64,000 nucleotides of DNA from Mesorhizobium prunaredense (GCF_900156895.1 NZ_FTPD01000005.1:21977-85976); one strand, 5' to 3'; shown: positions 46,671 to 57,052, numbered from the stretch's first letter. Program-made: numbers and translations. Notes: generated by a model not told the origin, from the letters alone.

Positions 46671-46932
46671 TCGTGCTCCACAAGCAGGGCGAACGGTGCC
46701 GCCATTGCATGAACGGTTATGGCTTCCGGGCCAAATGAACTATGCCTCATAGCGCTAACGAATGCTCGAACTGACTCTGTAGTCAACTCGAAATGCCGCA
46801 GTTGCGCGCCCATCCGAGGAAAGTCTGGCGGGCGGCTCAAGCATTGGCCGTGCCCGACTGGTTCCTATTAGCTGTGCTTATTTTGCGTTATGCTGTCAGC
46901 TGAGACTTTCGCCTGGGAGAACCGCTCCTGCC

Positions 46933-48507
46933 ATGCGTAGCGTTTATCTTTTCCTCATGCTGTTTTTTACAGTCTTCTCCGCTGAAGCGCTTGCAGACAG
47001 ACGCATCGCGCTGGTGTTCGGCAACTCGACGTATCAGAACGTGCGGAGACTTCCCAATTCCACGAATGATGCCAAGGATATGGCATTCAAATTGAAAAGT
47101 TTGGGCTTCGAGGTGGTCAGCGGCTCGGACCTGGAATTGGCGGCGATGCGTACAACAGTGCGCGACTTCATCAAGAAGATAAATGCGGCCGACATCGCGT
47201 TGTTTTACTATTCGGGTCACGGTCTGCAAGTTGACGGCAACAATTACATGGTTCCTGTCGATGCTCACCTGGCGTCATATGACGATCTCGAATTTGAGAC
47301 CTTGCCAATGGACCTAGTAATTGCGGCTATGGAGCGCAACTCTAAGGTTAGTCTTGTCTTCCTCGATGCGTGTCGGGATAACCCCTTCGCCGAGAACCTT
47401 GCCCGGTCAATGGGAACCCGATCAGCGTCGGTAGGTCGGGGTCTAGCCAAGCTCGGCAGCGGAGTAGGTTCACTCATCGCGTTCGCGACACAACCGGGCA
47501 ACGTTGCATTCGATGGATCGGATAGAAACTCGCCGTTTACGACTGCGCTGCTCCGCCATCTTGGCACGCCCGGACAGGATGTCACCCGCGATCTCATCTA
47601 TGTGCGACGAGATGTGCTCGAAGCGACGCACGGAAAACAGGTTCCCTGGGACAACTCCTCGCTTACGGGCGAGGTGGTCCTAAATCCGGGCGTGGCTCAG
47701 GTGCCGAAGCCGGAATCGCCTTCTACGAGTGCGCCTGTCGAGACCGAGACTGCAGTCGAGATCGCCTATTGGGAGACCATCAAGGACTCGGCGAACAAGA
47801 ATTTCTTTCAGGCATATCTCGAGCGATATCCAAATGGTGCATTCGCAGCGCTTGCGAAGTTAAAGATCGAAGCCCTGGACGAGGAAAAAGGTCGCTTGCA
47901 AGAGGGGTCAGCAGCAAGGTCGTCAGATGACGCCAAGGCTATGACCAGACGTGACGATGAGGGCTTTGGACATCTGGCGCTTTCCACCCAGAGAGAGTTG
48001 TCACGTGTCGGCTGCCTTGTCGGCCAAATCGATGGAAAGTGGGGCCTTGCCAGCAAGAAGGCGTTGCAAGATTTTGCGCGACGCCGAGGGATTAACCTCG
48101 CGTCGGCCGAGCCTACACCGGATCTTCTCAAAGGGCTAAAGGGAGTTCGAGAAACAGTCTGCCCACTTTCCTGTCCTGACGGAATGGAGGCGCAAGAGGG
48201 TCGTTGCCAGAGTGCAGTTGCTGGATTCGATGGAATGTGGGCTTTGACGAGACGTGCCACGAATCCGTCGTGCGGATGGCGTGAGCTCACATCAAACATT
48301 TTGATTACAGAAGGTCAAATCCTCTCCCCTTCCTGGGAGGGAAAGGTCGCGGGCGATGGCGCCTCGACAATAATACTTAGATTTGTCCACGAAGGTCGAA
48401 ATGAAAGGAATATCTTGTATGTAAGGCTAAACGGCAAAAGAGGGTCTGGAAAATTCTATCACGTAGGTGGCGAATGCGCGGGAGTCGTTGAATTGCGAAA
48501 ACTGTAG
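46933..48507 (+). CDS. Caspase-like (peptidase C14) protein with signal peptide
   Basis: A 524-residue exported protein. A signal peptide (FLMLFFTVFSAEALAD) precedes a caspase fold beginning RRIALVFGNSTYQNV. The catalytic dyad is visible: His96 in FYYSGHG and Cys147 in VFLDACRDNPF. After about residue 260 come a linker, a helical segment (AYWETIKDSANKNFFQAYLE), a peptidoglycan-binding-like repeat (LSTQRELSRVGCLVGQIDGK) and a C-terminal domain of unknown role. Such proteins are frequent in rhizobia and may act as periplasmic arginine/lysine-specific proteases. No neighbouring partner gene was identified. Confidence 0.85.
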   Translation: MRSVYLFLMLFFTVFSAEALADRRIALVFGNSTYQNVRRLPNSTNDAKDMAFKLKSLGFEVVSGSDLELAAMRTTVRDFIKKINAADIALFYYSGHGLQVDGNNYMVPVDAHLASYDDLEFETLPMDLVIAAMERNSKVSLVFLDACRDNPFAENLARSMGTRSASVGRGLAKLGSGVGSLIAFATQPGNVAFDGSDRNSPFTTALLRHLGTPGQDVTRDLIYVRRDVLEATHGKQVPWDNSSLTGEVVLNPGVAQVPKPESPSTSAPVETETAVEIAYWETIKDSANKNFFQAYLERYPNGAFAALAKLKIEALDEEKGRLQEGSAARSSDDAKAMTRRDDEGFGHLALSTQRELSRVGCLVGQIDGKWGLASKKALQDFARRRGINLASAEPTPDLLKGLKGVRETVCPLSCPDGMEAQEGRCQSAVAGFDGMWALTRRATNPSCGWRELTSNILITEGQILSPSWEGKVAGDGASTIILRFVHEGRNERNILYVRLNGKRGSGKFYHVGGECAGVVELRKL

Positions 48508-48591
48508 TTAGCTCTGGGTGCCCCCTGTGGTCATGATCTGACCTGTCTCCAGTCGAATGAGTTTGGGCAGTGCCGCGGCTATCCGGTTCTT

Positions 48592-48786
48592 CGTTCCCTG
48601 TTAGACCGCGATCATTCCCTGTTAGCCCGCGTAGGGAACCTCTCGCTAAAACATTGAATCTGCCGCAGGATTTCAGACCAGAATTGACCCAGGCGCACAG
48701 AATCACCGGAAATTCGCTGTTTTTCGGCCCTTAACAGGGATTTCGGGCAGAGACTGGTTCGCTGGAGACTGCCAGCACCACCATTG
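48592..48786. repeat. ~195-bp dispersed repeat, copy C
   Basis: Closest to copy A: ATTCCCTGTTAG near the start, AAAACATTGAATCTGC, GCTGTTTTTCGGCCC, AACAGGGATT and AGAGACTGGTTCGCTGGAGA followed by CTGCCAGCACCACCA. It lies 85 bases after the caspase-like gene. The same strand orientation is kept in all three copies. Bases 48787-49160 hold no convincing gene. Confidence 0.8.
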
Positions 48787-49160
48787 TCGCTCAATATCAA
48801 TAATTTATGGCCGACGTCTATCTAAAGTGGGCCACTTGAGCTCCGCTATATCCGCCGTATTCAGACTGAATGTTGTCGCCTGACCACGATCCAAGGGCAG
48901 GAGAAGCGATCTTGTGCCTGTTTCTATCCTCTATTTTGCTCCTGTTCGTCGGTCGGCCGACGACCCCAGCGGCGATCGGCTCGATGCGCTTTTCTGAGCG
49001 ATCCAGACGGCTTGGGCGTGGACGATGCGAAGCGAGCGATACGGCGCGCCGGAACATCTCGATCCGCTCGAGGGACGGATCGCCGATCCATCCCTCCGCG
49101 AGATCCAGGAACCCGCCGGTCCGGCTTCAGCCTGAACCCGGCGCCTCATCGGCTCGGCGT

Positions 49161-52100
49161 CTACTCGGCTGCGCCGCTCTCGGAAGCCAGGGTCGGGCCG
49201 GCTTCAGGCCGCCTGCGCCGGAATGTCCTGCGCAGAGCAACGTAGAAGACCGGCGTCAGGAAGAGGCCGAACAACGTCACGCCCAGCATGCCGGAGAACA
49301 CGGCCGTGCCGAGCGATTGGCGCATTTCCGCGCCAGGCCCGCTGGCGATCACTAGCGGCACCACGCCCAGGATGAAGGCGAATGCCGTCATCAGGATCGG
49401 CCGCAGCCGCAGCCGGCAGGCCTCGACAGCCGCCTCGACGGCGTCAAGGCCGCGCTCCTCACCTTGGCGCGCGAACTCGACGATCAGGATCGCGTTCTTC
49501 GCCGCCAGGCCGATGAGCACGATCAGCCCGATCTGCACGAGTATGTTGTTGTCGAGACCGCGGAAGGCGACGCCCAAGAGGGCGGCCAGCACGCTGAGCG
49601 GGACTATTAGCACGATGGCAAAGGGCGTAATCCAGCTTTCGTATAGCGCGGCGAGCACCAGAAAGACGAACAGAACCGATAGGCCGAAGATGAAGACCGC
49701 CGTGTTGCCGGTCTGCCGCTCCTGGAAGGCGAGTTCAGTCCATTCGAAGGAAGTGCCCTGCGGCAGCGATTCGGCTGCGATCCCCTCCATCAGGTCGAGC
49801 GCCGTGCCCGTGGCGACACCCGGCGCTGCATTGCCCTGAAGCGGCACGGAGACATACATGTTGTAGCGTTGCACGAGCGAGGGACCGGTGACGTCGCGGA
49901 TCTCGACCAGTGTGCCGAGCGGCACCAGGTCGCCGGCCGCCGAGCGCACCTTCAGCTTCAATATGTCGTCGCGATCGATGCGGAAAGCCTGGTCGGCTTG
50001 CGCGCGCACCTGGTAGACGCGACCGAAGGCATTGAAATCGTTGACATAGGCGGTGCCTAGATTGATCGACAGCGTCTCGAAGATGTTTGGGATCGGCACG
50101 TTCAGCATGCGCGCCTTGTCGCGGTCGATCGCCAGGAAGAATTGCGGGCTGGAGGCCGAGAAGGTGGTGAAGACGCCCATCAACCCGGGCGTCTGGTTGG
50201 CCTTGCCGGCGATTTCGTTGGCCAGCGCCAGAATCGGCCGCATGTCGGCGCTGTTGCGCTCCTGGAGCATCATCTTGAAGCCGCCGGAGTTGCCGATGCC
50301 CCGCACTGGCGGCGGCGGCAGCGCGATGATGAAGGCCTCCTGGATGCTTTGCAGGCTGCCAAACAGCGTGCCGATGATCTTGTCGGACGTATCGCCGCTC
50401 TCGAGCCGTTCCTCGAAGCTCTTGAATGGCGCGAAGATCACGCCGGAATTGCTGGCATTGGTGAATGTCGCGCCGTTGAATCCTGCGAAGGCGACGGCGT
50501 TGGCGACACCCGGCGTCTCGCGGATGATATCCGACGCCTTCTGGATGACTGCGTCCGTTCGGGCGAGCGAAGAGCCCTCCGGCAATTGCACGACGACGAT
50601 CGCATAACCCTGGTCCATGTTCGGGATGAAGCCGCGCGGCACCGTCTGCAGCATGTGATAGGTCGCGTAGAGCAGGCCTGCGAAGACGAGCAGCATGGCG
50701 GCAAGCGCCAGAGTCGTGCCGACCAGTCTGTGCACCAGCCACGCATAGCCGTCCGCCATCCTGTCGAACCCGTTGTTGAACCCGTTCGCCAGAGCGCGGC
50801 CGAACCTTGCCAGGAAGAAGTTCGAATGTTCCTCGATGTGCGGCTTGAAAAGCACGCCAGCGAGAGCCGGCGAAAGCGTCAGCGAGTTGAATGCGGAGAT
50901 CGCGGTGGAGACCGCGATGGTGATGGCGAACTGCAGGTAGAACTGGCCGGAAATCCCGGGAATGAAAGCCGCCGGAACGAAGACGGAGATCAGCACCACC
51001 GAGATCGCGAGGACCGCGTTTCCCACTTCATCCATGGTCTTGTGCGCAGCGGCGCGCGGAGCGAGCCCCAGCCGGATGTTCCGCTCGATATTTTCCACAA
51101 CCACGATGGCGTCGTCGACAACGATGCCGACCGCCAGCACCAGCCCGAACAGAGTGAGCATGTTGAGCGAGAAGCCGAAGGCGAGCAGCACGGCAAGCGT
51201 GCCGATCAGCGAGACCGGTATCGCCACGATCGGCACGATCGCCATGCGCCATGACTGCAGGAACACGACGATGACGATCACCACCAGCAGGATCGCCTCG
51301 GCGATGGTGACATAGACCTCGTTGATAGATTCGGCGATGAACTCGGTCGGATTGTAGATGATCTCGTAGGCCAGCCCCTCCGGGAAATCCTCCGAAAGCT
51401 CCGCGATGGTCGCCTGGATTTCTTCCGCCGAGGCCAAGGCATTGGTGCCCGGCCGCTGGAAGATGCCGAGCGCCACCGCCGCCTTGTTGTTGAGATAGGA
51501 ATTGGTGACGTAGTCCCTGGCGCCGAGCTCTATGCGCGCCACGTCCTGCAGGGAGATCAAGCGGCCGTCCTCGGTCGACTTGACTATGACGTAGCGGAAG
51601 TCGCGCGCGTCTTCGAAGCGCCCTTGCGTGGTGACCGTATACTGGAAGGCCGAGCCGTCGCCAATCGGCGGCGCGCCGATCGAGCCGCCCGACACTTGGA
51701 CGTTCTGGTCGCGCAGCGCCTGGACTACGTCGCCTGCGGTCATGCCGTAGGCGGACAGCTTTTCCGGGTCGAGCCAGACGCGCAGCGAATATTCGCGCTC
51801 GCCGAAGATCTGCACGTCGCCGACGCCGTCCAGTCTCAGCAGGACGTCGCGCAGGCGCGAACGCGCATAATTCGAGACGTAGAGCTGATCGTAGGTGTCG
51901 TCGGGCGACAGCATATGGATGACCATCATTAGGTCGGGTGAACTTTTCGCCGTGGTGATGCCGAGCCGGCGCACCTCTTCCGGCAGGCGCGCTTCGGCGA
52001 TCGAGACGCGGTTCTGGACCAGCACCTGCGCCGCGTCGAGATCGGTGCCGGGGCGGAAGGTGATGGTGAGCGACATCGAGCCTTCGCCGGAGGAATAGGA

Positions 52101-52343
52101 CGACATGTAGAGCATGTGCTCGACGCCGTTGATTTCCTGTTCGATCGGCGTCGCCACGGTCGCGGCGACCGTCTCGGCGTCGGCGCCCGGATAGGAGGCG
52201 CGCACCACGATGGTCGGAGGCGCGATTTCGGGATATTGCGCGACCGGAAGCTGCGTATAGGCGATGCCGCCGACGAGCACGAGCACGATCGACAGCACCA
52301 CCGCGAAGATCGGGCGGTTGACGAAGAAATGGGCGAAGTTCAT
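49161..52343 (-). CDS. RND efflux transporter permease (AcrB/MexB-type)
   Basis: A 1060-residue inner-membrane pump of the HAE1 group. The start NFAHFFVNRPIFAVVLSIVL is the family N-terminus, PVAQYPEIAPPTIVVRASYP follows, and GIVVDDAIVVVENIERN carries the two proton-relay Asp residues. Twelve membrane segments and two large periplasmic loops fit the length. Its start overlaps the end of the upstream fusion-protein gene by four bases. The adjoining outer-membrane channel gene is missing, so a TolC encoded elsewhere is probably used. Substrates are likely drugs or amphiphiles. Confidence 0.93.
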   Translation of the reverse strand: MNFAHFFVNRPIFAVVLSIVLVLVGGIAYTQLPVAQYPEIAPPTIVVRASYPGADAETVAATVATPIEQEINGVEHMLYMSSYSSGEGSMSLTITFRPGTDLDAAQVLVQNRVSIAEARLPEEVRRLGITTAKSSPDLMMVIHMLSPDDTYDQLYVSNYARSRLRDVLLRLDGVGDVQIFGEREYSLRVWLDPEKLSAYGMTAGDVVQALRDQNVQVSGGSIGAPPIGDGSAFQYTVTTQGRFEDARDFRYVIVKSTEDGRLISLQDVARIELGARDYVTNSYLNNKAAVALGIFQRPGTNALASAEEIQATIAELSEDFPEGLAYEIIYNPTEFIAESINEVYVTIAEAILLVVIVIVVFLQSWRMAIVPIVAIPVSLIGTLAVLLAFGFSLNMLTLFGLVLAVGIVVDDAIVVVENIERNIRLGLAPRAAAHKTMDEVGNAVLAISVVLISVFVPAAFIPGISGQFYLQFAITIAVSTAISAFNSLTLSPALAGVLFKPHIEEHSNFFLARFGRALANGFNNGFDRMADGYAWLVHRLVGTTLALAAMLLVFAGLLYATYHMLQTVPRGFIPNMDQGYAIVVVQLPEGSSLARTDAVIQKASDIIRETPGVANAVAFAGFNGATFTNASNSGVIFAPFKSFEERLESGDTSDKIIGTLFGSLQSIQEAFIIALPPPPVRGIGNSGGFKMMLQERNSADMRPILALANEIAGKANQTPGLMGVFTTFSASSPQFFLAIDRDKARMLNVPIPNIFETLSINLGTAYVNDFNAFGRVYQVRAQADQAFRIDRDDILKLKVRSAAGDLVPLGTLVEIRDVTGPSLVQRYNMYVSVPLQGNAAPGVATGTALDLMEGIAAESLPQGTSFEWTELAFQERQTGNTAVFIFGLSVLFVFLVLAALYESWITPFAIVLIVPLSVLAALLGVAFRGLDNNILVQIGLIVLIGLAAKNAILIVEFARQGEERGLDAVEAAVEACRLRLRPILMTAFAFILGVVPLVIASGPGAEMRQSLGTAVFSGMLGVTLFGLFLTPVFYVALRRTFRRRRPEAGPTLASESGAAE

Positions 52344-53551
52344 TGCGTCTGCCCTTCGGCTTCAACCTTGGGGGGCAACGTGGTCATCTCGGACTTGACG
52401 GTGACGCCCGGCCGCACTCGCACGAGCCCGTTGACTACCACGGTCTCTTCGCCGGTGAGGCCCTGGCGGATAACGCGATAGCCGTCGATGCGCGGGCCGG
52501 TGCGGACCGGCTTGGCCGAGATCAGGCCTGCCTCGTCGACAACGAAGACGATGCGGCGGTTCTGGTCGGCGCCGATCGCCTCGTCAGGCAGAAGCACGCC
52601 CGGATGCGGCAGCGAGCCGGGCACGTTAATGCGGCCGAACATGCCCGGCTGCAGCACGCCGTCCTTGTTGTCGAAGCGCGCCCTGGCCCGCATCGTGCCG
52701 GTAGCTTCGTCGAGACGGTTCTCGGCGAAGTCGAGCTTGCCCTTGAACGTCGCTTCATCACGGTCGGCGACACGGACGACAACATCGAGGCCGCCGGCGC
52801 CCTCCTGCATGACGCCGCCGCGCTCGCGGGCGTCGCGCGCATAAGCGAAGTAGGACCGCTCATCGATGTCGAAATAGAAGTCGATCGGGTCGATCGAGAC
52901 GATGGTGGTCAGCACGGTCTGGTCGGCCTGCACCAGATTGCCCGGCGAGATGAGCCGGCGGTCGACCCGGCCGGAAAACGGTGCCTTGATCGCGGTGAAT
53001 TCGAGATCGAGACTTGCGTTTTCAAGTGCCGCCTCCGCGCCGTCCAGTTGCGCTTGGGCGGCGAGATATTCGCGGCGGCGGTCGTCCAGTGTCGAAACCG
53101 GTATGTTGCCTTCGCGCGACAGGGTCTCGGCGCGCTCGAACTGCATCTTGCTGAATTCGACCAGGGTCTTGGCCGAGTCGACCTGCGCCTGCGCCTGGTT
53201 CAGCGCCGCCTTGAACGGCCGCTGGTCGATAGTGAACAGGAGGTCGCCCTGCCTGACCAGCGTACCGTCCTGGAAATGGACCTGGTCGAGATAGCCGCCG
53301 ACGCGGGAGCGCAGCGAAACCTGGTCGACGGCTTCGAAACGGCCGACGAACTCGTCGTCCTCGACGATATCGCGCACCAGCGGCTTGGCTACCGTGACGA
53401 CGGGCGCGGGAGGCGCTTCCTGCGCCTGTGCGGCCGGGGCCGCGAGCAAGCCGATCGCCGCGAAGGCCGCGGCGGCGAGCCATTTTGCAGGGACGTTTCT
53501 GCTGGAGGGGGCGGCCAGAGAATCGTGGCGGAGGCGTGCAGTGTGAACCAT
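52340..53551 (-). CDS. RND periplasmic adaptor (AcrA/MexA-type)
   Basis: A 403-residue membrane-fusion protein. A signal region ending AAPAAQAQEAPPAPVVTV is followed by VGRFEAVDQVSLRSRVGGYL (first lipoyl half), a coiled-coil hairpin, FTAIKAPFSGRVDRRLISPG (second half) and a beta-barrel part. GAGGGG precedes the ATG at 53551; an upstream ATG at 53578 is in frame but has no such site. It is the first gene of the two-gene pump operon. Confidence 0.9.
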   Translation of the reverse strand: MVHTARLRHDSLAAPSSRNVPAKWLAAAAFAAIGLLAAPAAQAQEAPPAPVVTVAKPLVRDIVEDDEFVGRFEAVDQVSLRSRVGGYLDQVHFQDGTLVRQGDLLFTIDQRPFKAALNQAQAQVDSAKTLVEFSKMQFERAETLSREGNIPVSTLDDRRREYLAAQAQLDGAEAALENASLDLEFTAIKAPFSGRVDRRLISPGNLVQADQTVLTTIVSIDPIDFYFDIDERSYFAYARDARERGGVMQEGAGGLDVVVRVADRDEATFKGKLDFAENRLDEATGTMRARARFDNKDGVLQPGMFGRINVPGSLPHPGVLLPDEAIGADQNRRIVFVVDEAGLISAKPVRTGPRIDGYRVIRQGLTGEETVVVNGLVRVRPGVTVKSEMTTLPPKVEAEGQTQ

Positions 53552-53965
53552 GGTTACCCCTCGTAATCGGTCCTTCATGCGAAGTCCGTAACATCTAGGC
53601 AGCGGGTGTGCCGCACAAATCAATTTTTTGAAACGACCACCACAACCGACAGCTTGCTACAGAACCAACATCGAACATCATCAACCTTTACCAAGGAAGC
53701 GGCTAACCGGGGAGCCCGACCGCACATCTGGCGTTTATCCGCTGCGGAGGCATCGCCATGTGCCGCACGTTGGGATGCGCAATGGCTTGTCAGATCCGCT
53801 TTAGCTCGAGCCCTAGTCGCCGGCGAAGGCTGGCCATTTCTCAGATAAAGCGCAACGACAAGTATCGGGTGGCTTGCTGTGCAAAATTTCTTGAGAGGCC
53901 GACGCGCCGGGTCTAGGTAAGGTTTTCCATACATTGTGTTCATTTTCCAGATTGCGGGAGTACTC
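53552..53965. other. Divergent intergenic region, 414 bp
   Basis: Separates the RND operon (minus) from the oxygenase gene (plus) and must hold both promoters. No local TetR- or MarR-type gene is present to control the pump. No clear palindrome, terminator or RNA was identified. Confidence 0.4.
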
Positions 53966-56227
53966 ATGTCGTCGATCGCCGCCGCCCTGCCTGATTGCCT
54001 GCGCTCGGTCGAGCGTCCCGGCGACTTCTGCGTCGGTGGCCTGCGGGAAATCTTCACGCCGTCAATCGATGTGGAGGGGGTGGGCAGGATCGCCTTCCCG
54101 CTTCAGGCGGCGCAGGCTGAGCGACTGGTCGCCGTAGCCGAGGCGGCACCCCATGGACGCGGCGAGGATACGGTGCTCGATCGCGACGTGCGCAGAACCT
54201 GGCAGATCGACCCGCGCAGGATCCAGGTCGGCGGGCGTCGTTGGGGGACGACGCTGGCCGAACTCGTAACCGACGCGGCCCGCGGCCTTGGCGTCGAAGA
54301 GCCGGTCGAGGCGGACTTCTACAAGCTTCTCGTTTATGACGCCGGCAGCTTCTTCCTTAATCACCGGGACACCGAAAAGACGCCCGGCATGTTCGCGACC
54401 CTGGTGATCGTGCTGCCCTCGGCTCATCGTGGCGGCGAGCTGGTCGTGCGGCACCTGGGTCGAGAGGTGATGTTCGATCTGCACCCCGAAGATCCGTCGG
54501 AAATTGGATTCGCCGCCTTCTATGCAGACTGCTTGCATGAAGTGCGCCCGGTCATTACCGGACATCGCCTGATCCTCGTCTATAATTTGGGCTTCCTCGG
54601 CAAGAGACGCTCGCTGCGGGCGCCTGACTATCGCGCGGTCGAGGCGCGCGTCGCGGACCTGCTGCGCGGGTGGGCCGGCGCGGAGGACGAGCCCGACAAG
54701 TTGATCGTGCCGCTCGAGCATGCCTACACGCCGGCGGAGCTGTCGTTCGACGCCCTCAAGGGGGCCGATGCCGGCGTGGCGTCGGTGCTGATCGAGGCGG
54801 CAACGGCGGCGGAGTGCGATCTCCATCTTGTCCTGGTATCGATCGAGGAGAGCGGCAGCGCCGCGCACACCGGCAATTATCGCCGCAGGCGCTGGGATCG
54901 AGACGACGAGGGCGATGAAGAATTCGAAGTCGCGGAGGTTTTCGACCGCTCGCTGACCCTGTCAGCGTGGCGGCGTCCGAACGGCGGCGAGGTCGGGTTT
55001 CACGACTTTCCATTCGATGAGGAGGAGCTCTGTCCGCCCGATGCGTTCGAAGATCTGAGGCCCGACGAGCAGCATTTCCACGAGGCGACGGGCAACGAGG
55101 GCGCCTCTTTCGACCGTACCTATCGCCGCGCCGGTCTGGTGCTGTGGCCGCGCGCGCGGCGGCTTGCGGTGCTTAATCAGGCCGGCCTCGGGGCGACGCT
55201 GCCGTATCTCGAAGACCTGGCGAAGCGCTGGGAGACGAGCGACACCGCCACCAAGCGACAGTTGTGGGGGGAGGCCGATGAGCTTTCGGGACACATGCTG
55301 CGCTCCTGGTCCCGTGAGACATGGCCCAGGGAGGACGATACCGATGCCGGTCGGATGCTCGACCTGCAGGTTCGGCTGGGAAACGCGGCGCGCATAGACG
55401 AATTTGTCGCGGAGTTGTCGGCCAACGGCCACTACGCCGCGTCCGATAACGACGCCCTCGTGCGCGCCGCCGCGCTTCTTCCGCGACCGCGGGCCACGGA
55501 CTTGCTGGTCGAGATCGTCAGACGCAATGCCGCGGCCCATCTCGACGCCTGCGCCGATTTGCTGCTGCGTTGTGTAGCGGCGCCGACCGAGTCCGTTGGC
55601 GACGCCGCGAAGATCGGCGCGGCTTTGATCGACGTCTTGCCGGGTGACCCGGCCAAGCGTGCTAAGCTCGACCCCTGGACGCGACCTGCGTCCGTACGGC
55701 CTGGCTTCGTCGTCGATCTCCTGACGGCGACGAGCAAGATCGACGCCGGGCTTGCGGCGCGCGCGATCGAGCACCTGCTGGCCTGGCCCCGGACCTACAC
55801 CCCGGACGCGGTGCTCGTCCCGGCGGCACTGGCCTTCGCCAGGCGGGCAGAGAGCAGGGCATGGCCGGCCATCGGCCAGCTGCGTGAGGCGGCTCTCGAC
55901 CATCTGCGCGGTCGCCTCGCGCTGCCGCTGGAGGCCCCACGGGACTGGTCGCGGACCAATCCGCTCAAATGCAAATGCGACGACTGTCGCGCACTCGGCG
56001 CATTTCTGATTGACCCTCATCAACAGCAATGGCGCCTGAGGGCGGCCCAGAACCGGCGGACCCACGTCGAGGAGAGCGTCCGAAACGCCGTGTGCGATCT
56101 TGACCTCGCCACCGAAAGGCGCGGCAGCCCGCACACGTTGATCGCGACCAAGAACCAGGCCAGTTACGAGCGACGCGCCAAACAGCGCCGGCAGGATCTG
56201 GAACATGTATCGGCGCTGGGCGGATGA
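53966..56227 (+). CDS. Large 2OG-Fe(II) oxygenase (prolyl-4-hydroxylase-like) protein
   Basis: A 753-residue protein whose first 210 residues form a P4H-type double-stranded beta helix: DFYKLLVYDAGSFFLNHRDT contains the iron ligands His133 and Asp135; FYADCLHEVRPVITGHRLIL supplies His191 and the 2OG-binding Arg201. The remaining ~540 residues have no domain I recognise; a CKCDDCRALGAFL segment near 670 could bind metal. The ATG at 53966 has GGGAG upstream; an earlier ATG at 53936 is in frame. The product may hydroxylate a protein. The long C-terminal part is unlike typical family members. Confidence 0.78.
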   Translation: MSSIAAALPDCLRSVERPGDFCVGGLREIFTPSIDVEGVGRIAFPLQAAQAERLVAVAEAAPHGRGEDTVLDRDVRRTWQIDPRRIQVGGRRWGTTLAELVTDAARGLGVEEPVEADFYKLLVYDAGSFFLNHRDTEKTPGMFATLVIVLPSAHRGGELVVRHLGREVMFDLHPEDPSEIGFAAFYADCLHEVRPVITGHRLILVYNLGFLGKRRSLRAPDYRAVEARVADLLRGWAGAEDEPDKLIVPLEHAYTPAELSFDALKGADAGVASVLIEAATAAECDLHLVLVSIEESGSAAHTGNYRRRRWDRDDEGDEEFEVAEVFDRSLTLSAWRRPNGGEVGFHDFPFDEEELCPPDAFEDLRPDEQHFHEATGNEGASFDRTYRRAGLVLWPRARRLAVLNQAGLGATLPYLEDLAKRWETSDTATKRQLWGEADELSGHMLRSWSRETWPREDDTDAGRMLDLQVRLGNAARIDEFVAELSANGHYAASDNDALVRAAALLPRPRATDLLVEIVRRNAAAHLDACADLLLRCVAAPTESVGDAAKIGAALIDVLPGDPAKRAKLDPWTRPASVRPGFVVDLLTATSKIDAGLAARAIEHLLAWPRTYTPDAVLVPAALAFARRAESRAWPAIGQLREAALDHLRGRLALPLEAPRDWSRTNPLKCKCDDCRALGAFLIDPHQQQWRLRAAQNRRTHVEESVRNAVCDLDLATERRGSPHTLIATKNQASYERRAKQRRQDLEHVSALGG

Positions 56228-56424
56228 AGGCTTGCCCGGTTTGCGGGAACAGCAAACCTGGCCACAGGGCGATGAGTCGGAAGAAACGGACTCCACTTGC
56301 AAGTCGAATCAGACAGCCGCAATGGTGAAGGGCCGCTCCGGATTAGTGTTCAGGGGGAGGTTTCAAACCAATCCGAACTGCTGCAGGCGCGGCGGCGAGC
56401 GCGGATCAACAGTCCGCATCCGCA

Positions 56425-56943
56425 TCTTAGCCGGCGCTGACGAGGGTTGCGTCGGCCAGGAAGGCGAGCGCATTGACGTTTGCACGATGGCCTTCCAGGA
56501 CGCGCGCTAGCCCACCGGCAAGCGGCCAGAGCCGGACGGTGGTGTCCCAGGACGCCGAAGCCAGCATCGATCCGTCGGGCGACAGTTCGAGGTCGGCGAC
56601 AGGCCCGGTGTGACCCTCCAGAATTTGGGCCGGCTCGCCTCGACCGATTTTCCAGATCGCGATGCGACCATCCGCACCGGCGCTGGCAAAGCGCCCGTTC
56701 GGTAGTGCGGCGACGGCACTTAGCTCACCTTCATGAAAGAGCAGCACGTCGCGCGCTTCGCCGGTCTCAAGCGACCAGACAATTTGCCTTGGTGTCAAAA
56801 CTGCCGGTTGCCACCGTCTTTCCGTCCGGCGCCACGGAAATCGCCCGCACTGCACCGCCATGCCCGCGCAGCTCCACACCATGTGCCGTCGCGCCGGCGA
56901 GGAAAACAGCAGCGAGCAAAGCTATTGCGAGCGTCTTATGCAT
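56425..56943 (-). pseudogene. Exported WD40-repeat protein, frameshifted and truncated
   Basis: The ATG at 56943 begins a signal peptide (MHKTLAIALLAAVFLAGATA) and a first WD40 blade (ELRGHGGAVRAISVAPDGKT, GSFDTK). An extra A near 56790 then shifts the frame; the other frame continues IVWSLETGEARDVLLFHEGE, LSPDGSMLASASWDTTVRLW and ends TLVSAG-stop, where a Tyr codon is expected. Only about four blades remain. It resembles the WD40 part of c-type-cytochrome fusion proteins. Bases 56228-56424 hold nothing else. Confidence 0.78.
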
Positions 56944-57052
56944 TGCGCATCATACGGTTCCGTGTTCCGCTGGCGGGCAGCGCCTTCGCCGGACAGCAGC
57001 ATGCGATCGCAATCCGCCCAGCCGCACCGTCACAGCTATTAGAGGCAATCCT

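Noticed and set aside
48752..48786. Repeat end CTGGTTCGCTGGAGA followed by CACCACCA, resembling a tRNA T-arm and CCA end
   Set aside because: The five-base stem flanking the TTCG loop does not pair, and no anticodon or acceptor stem is present upstream.
49012..49355. Plus-strand frames over the end of the RND pump gene
   Set aside because: They are antisense shadows of a strongly supported RND permease and lack ribosome-binding sites.
50142..51254. A long (370-codon) plus-strand frame
   Set aside because: It runs antisense to the RND permease and is rich in His, Arg, Asp and Gly in the pattern expected from the opposite strand of a high-GC gene.
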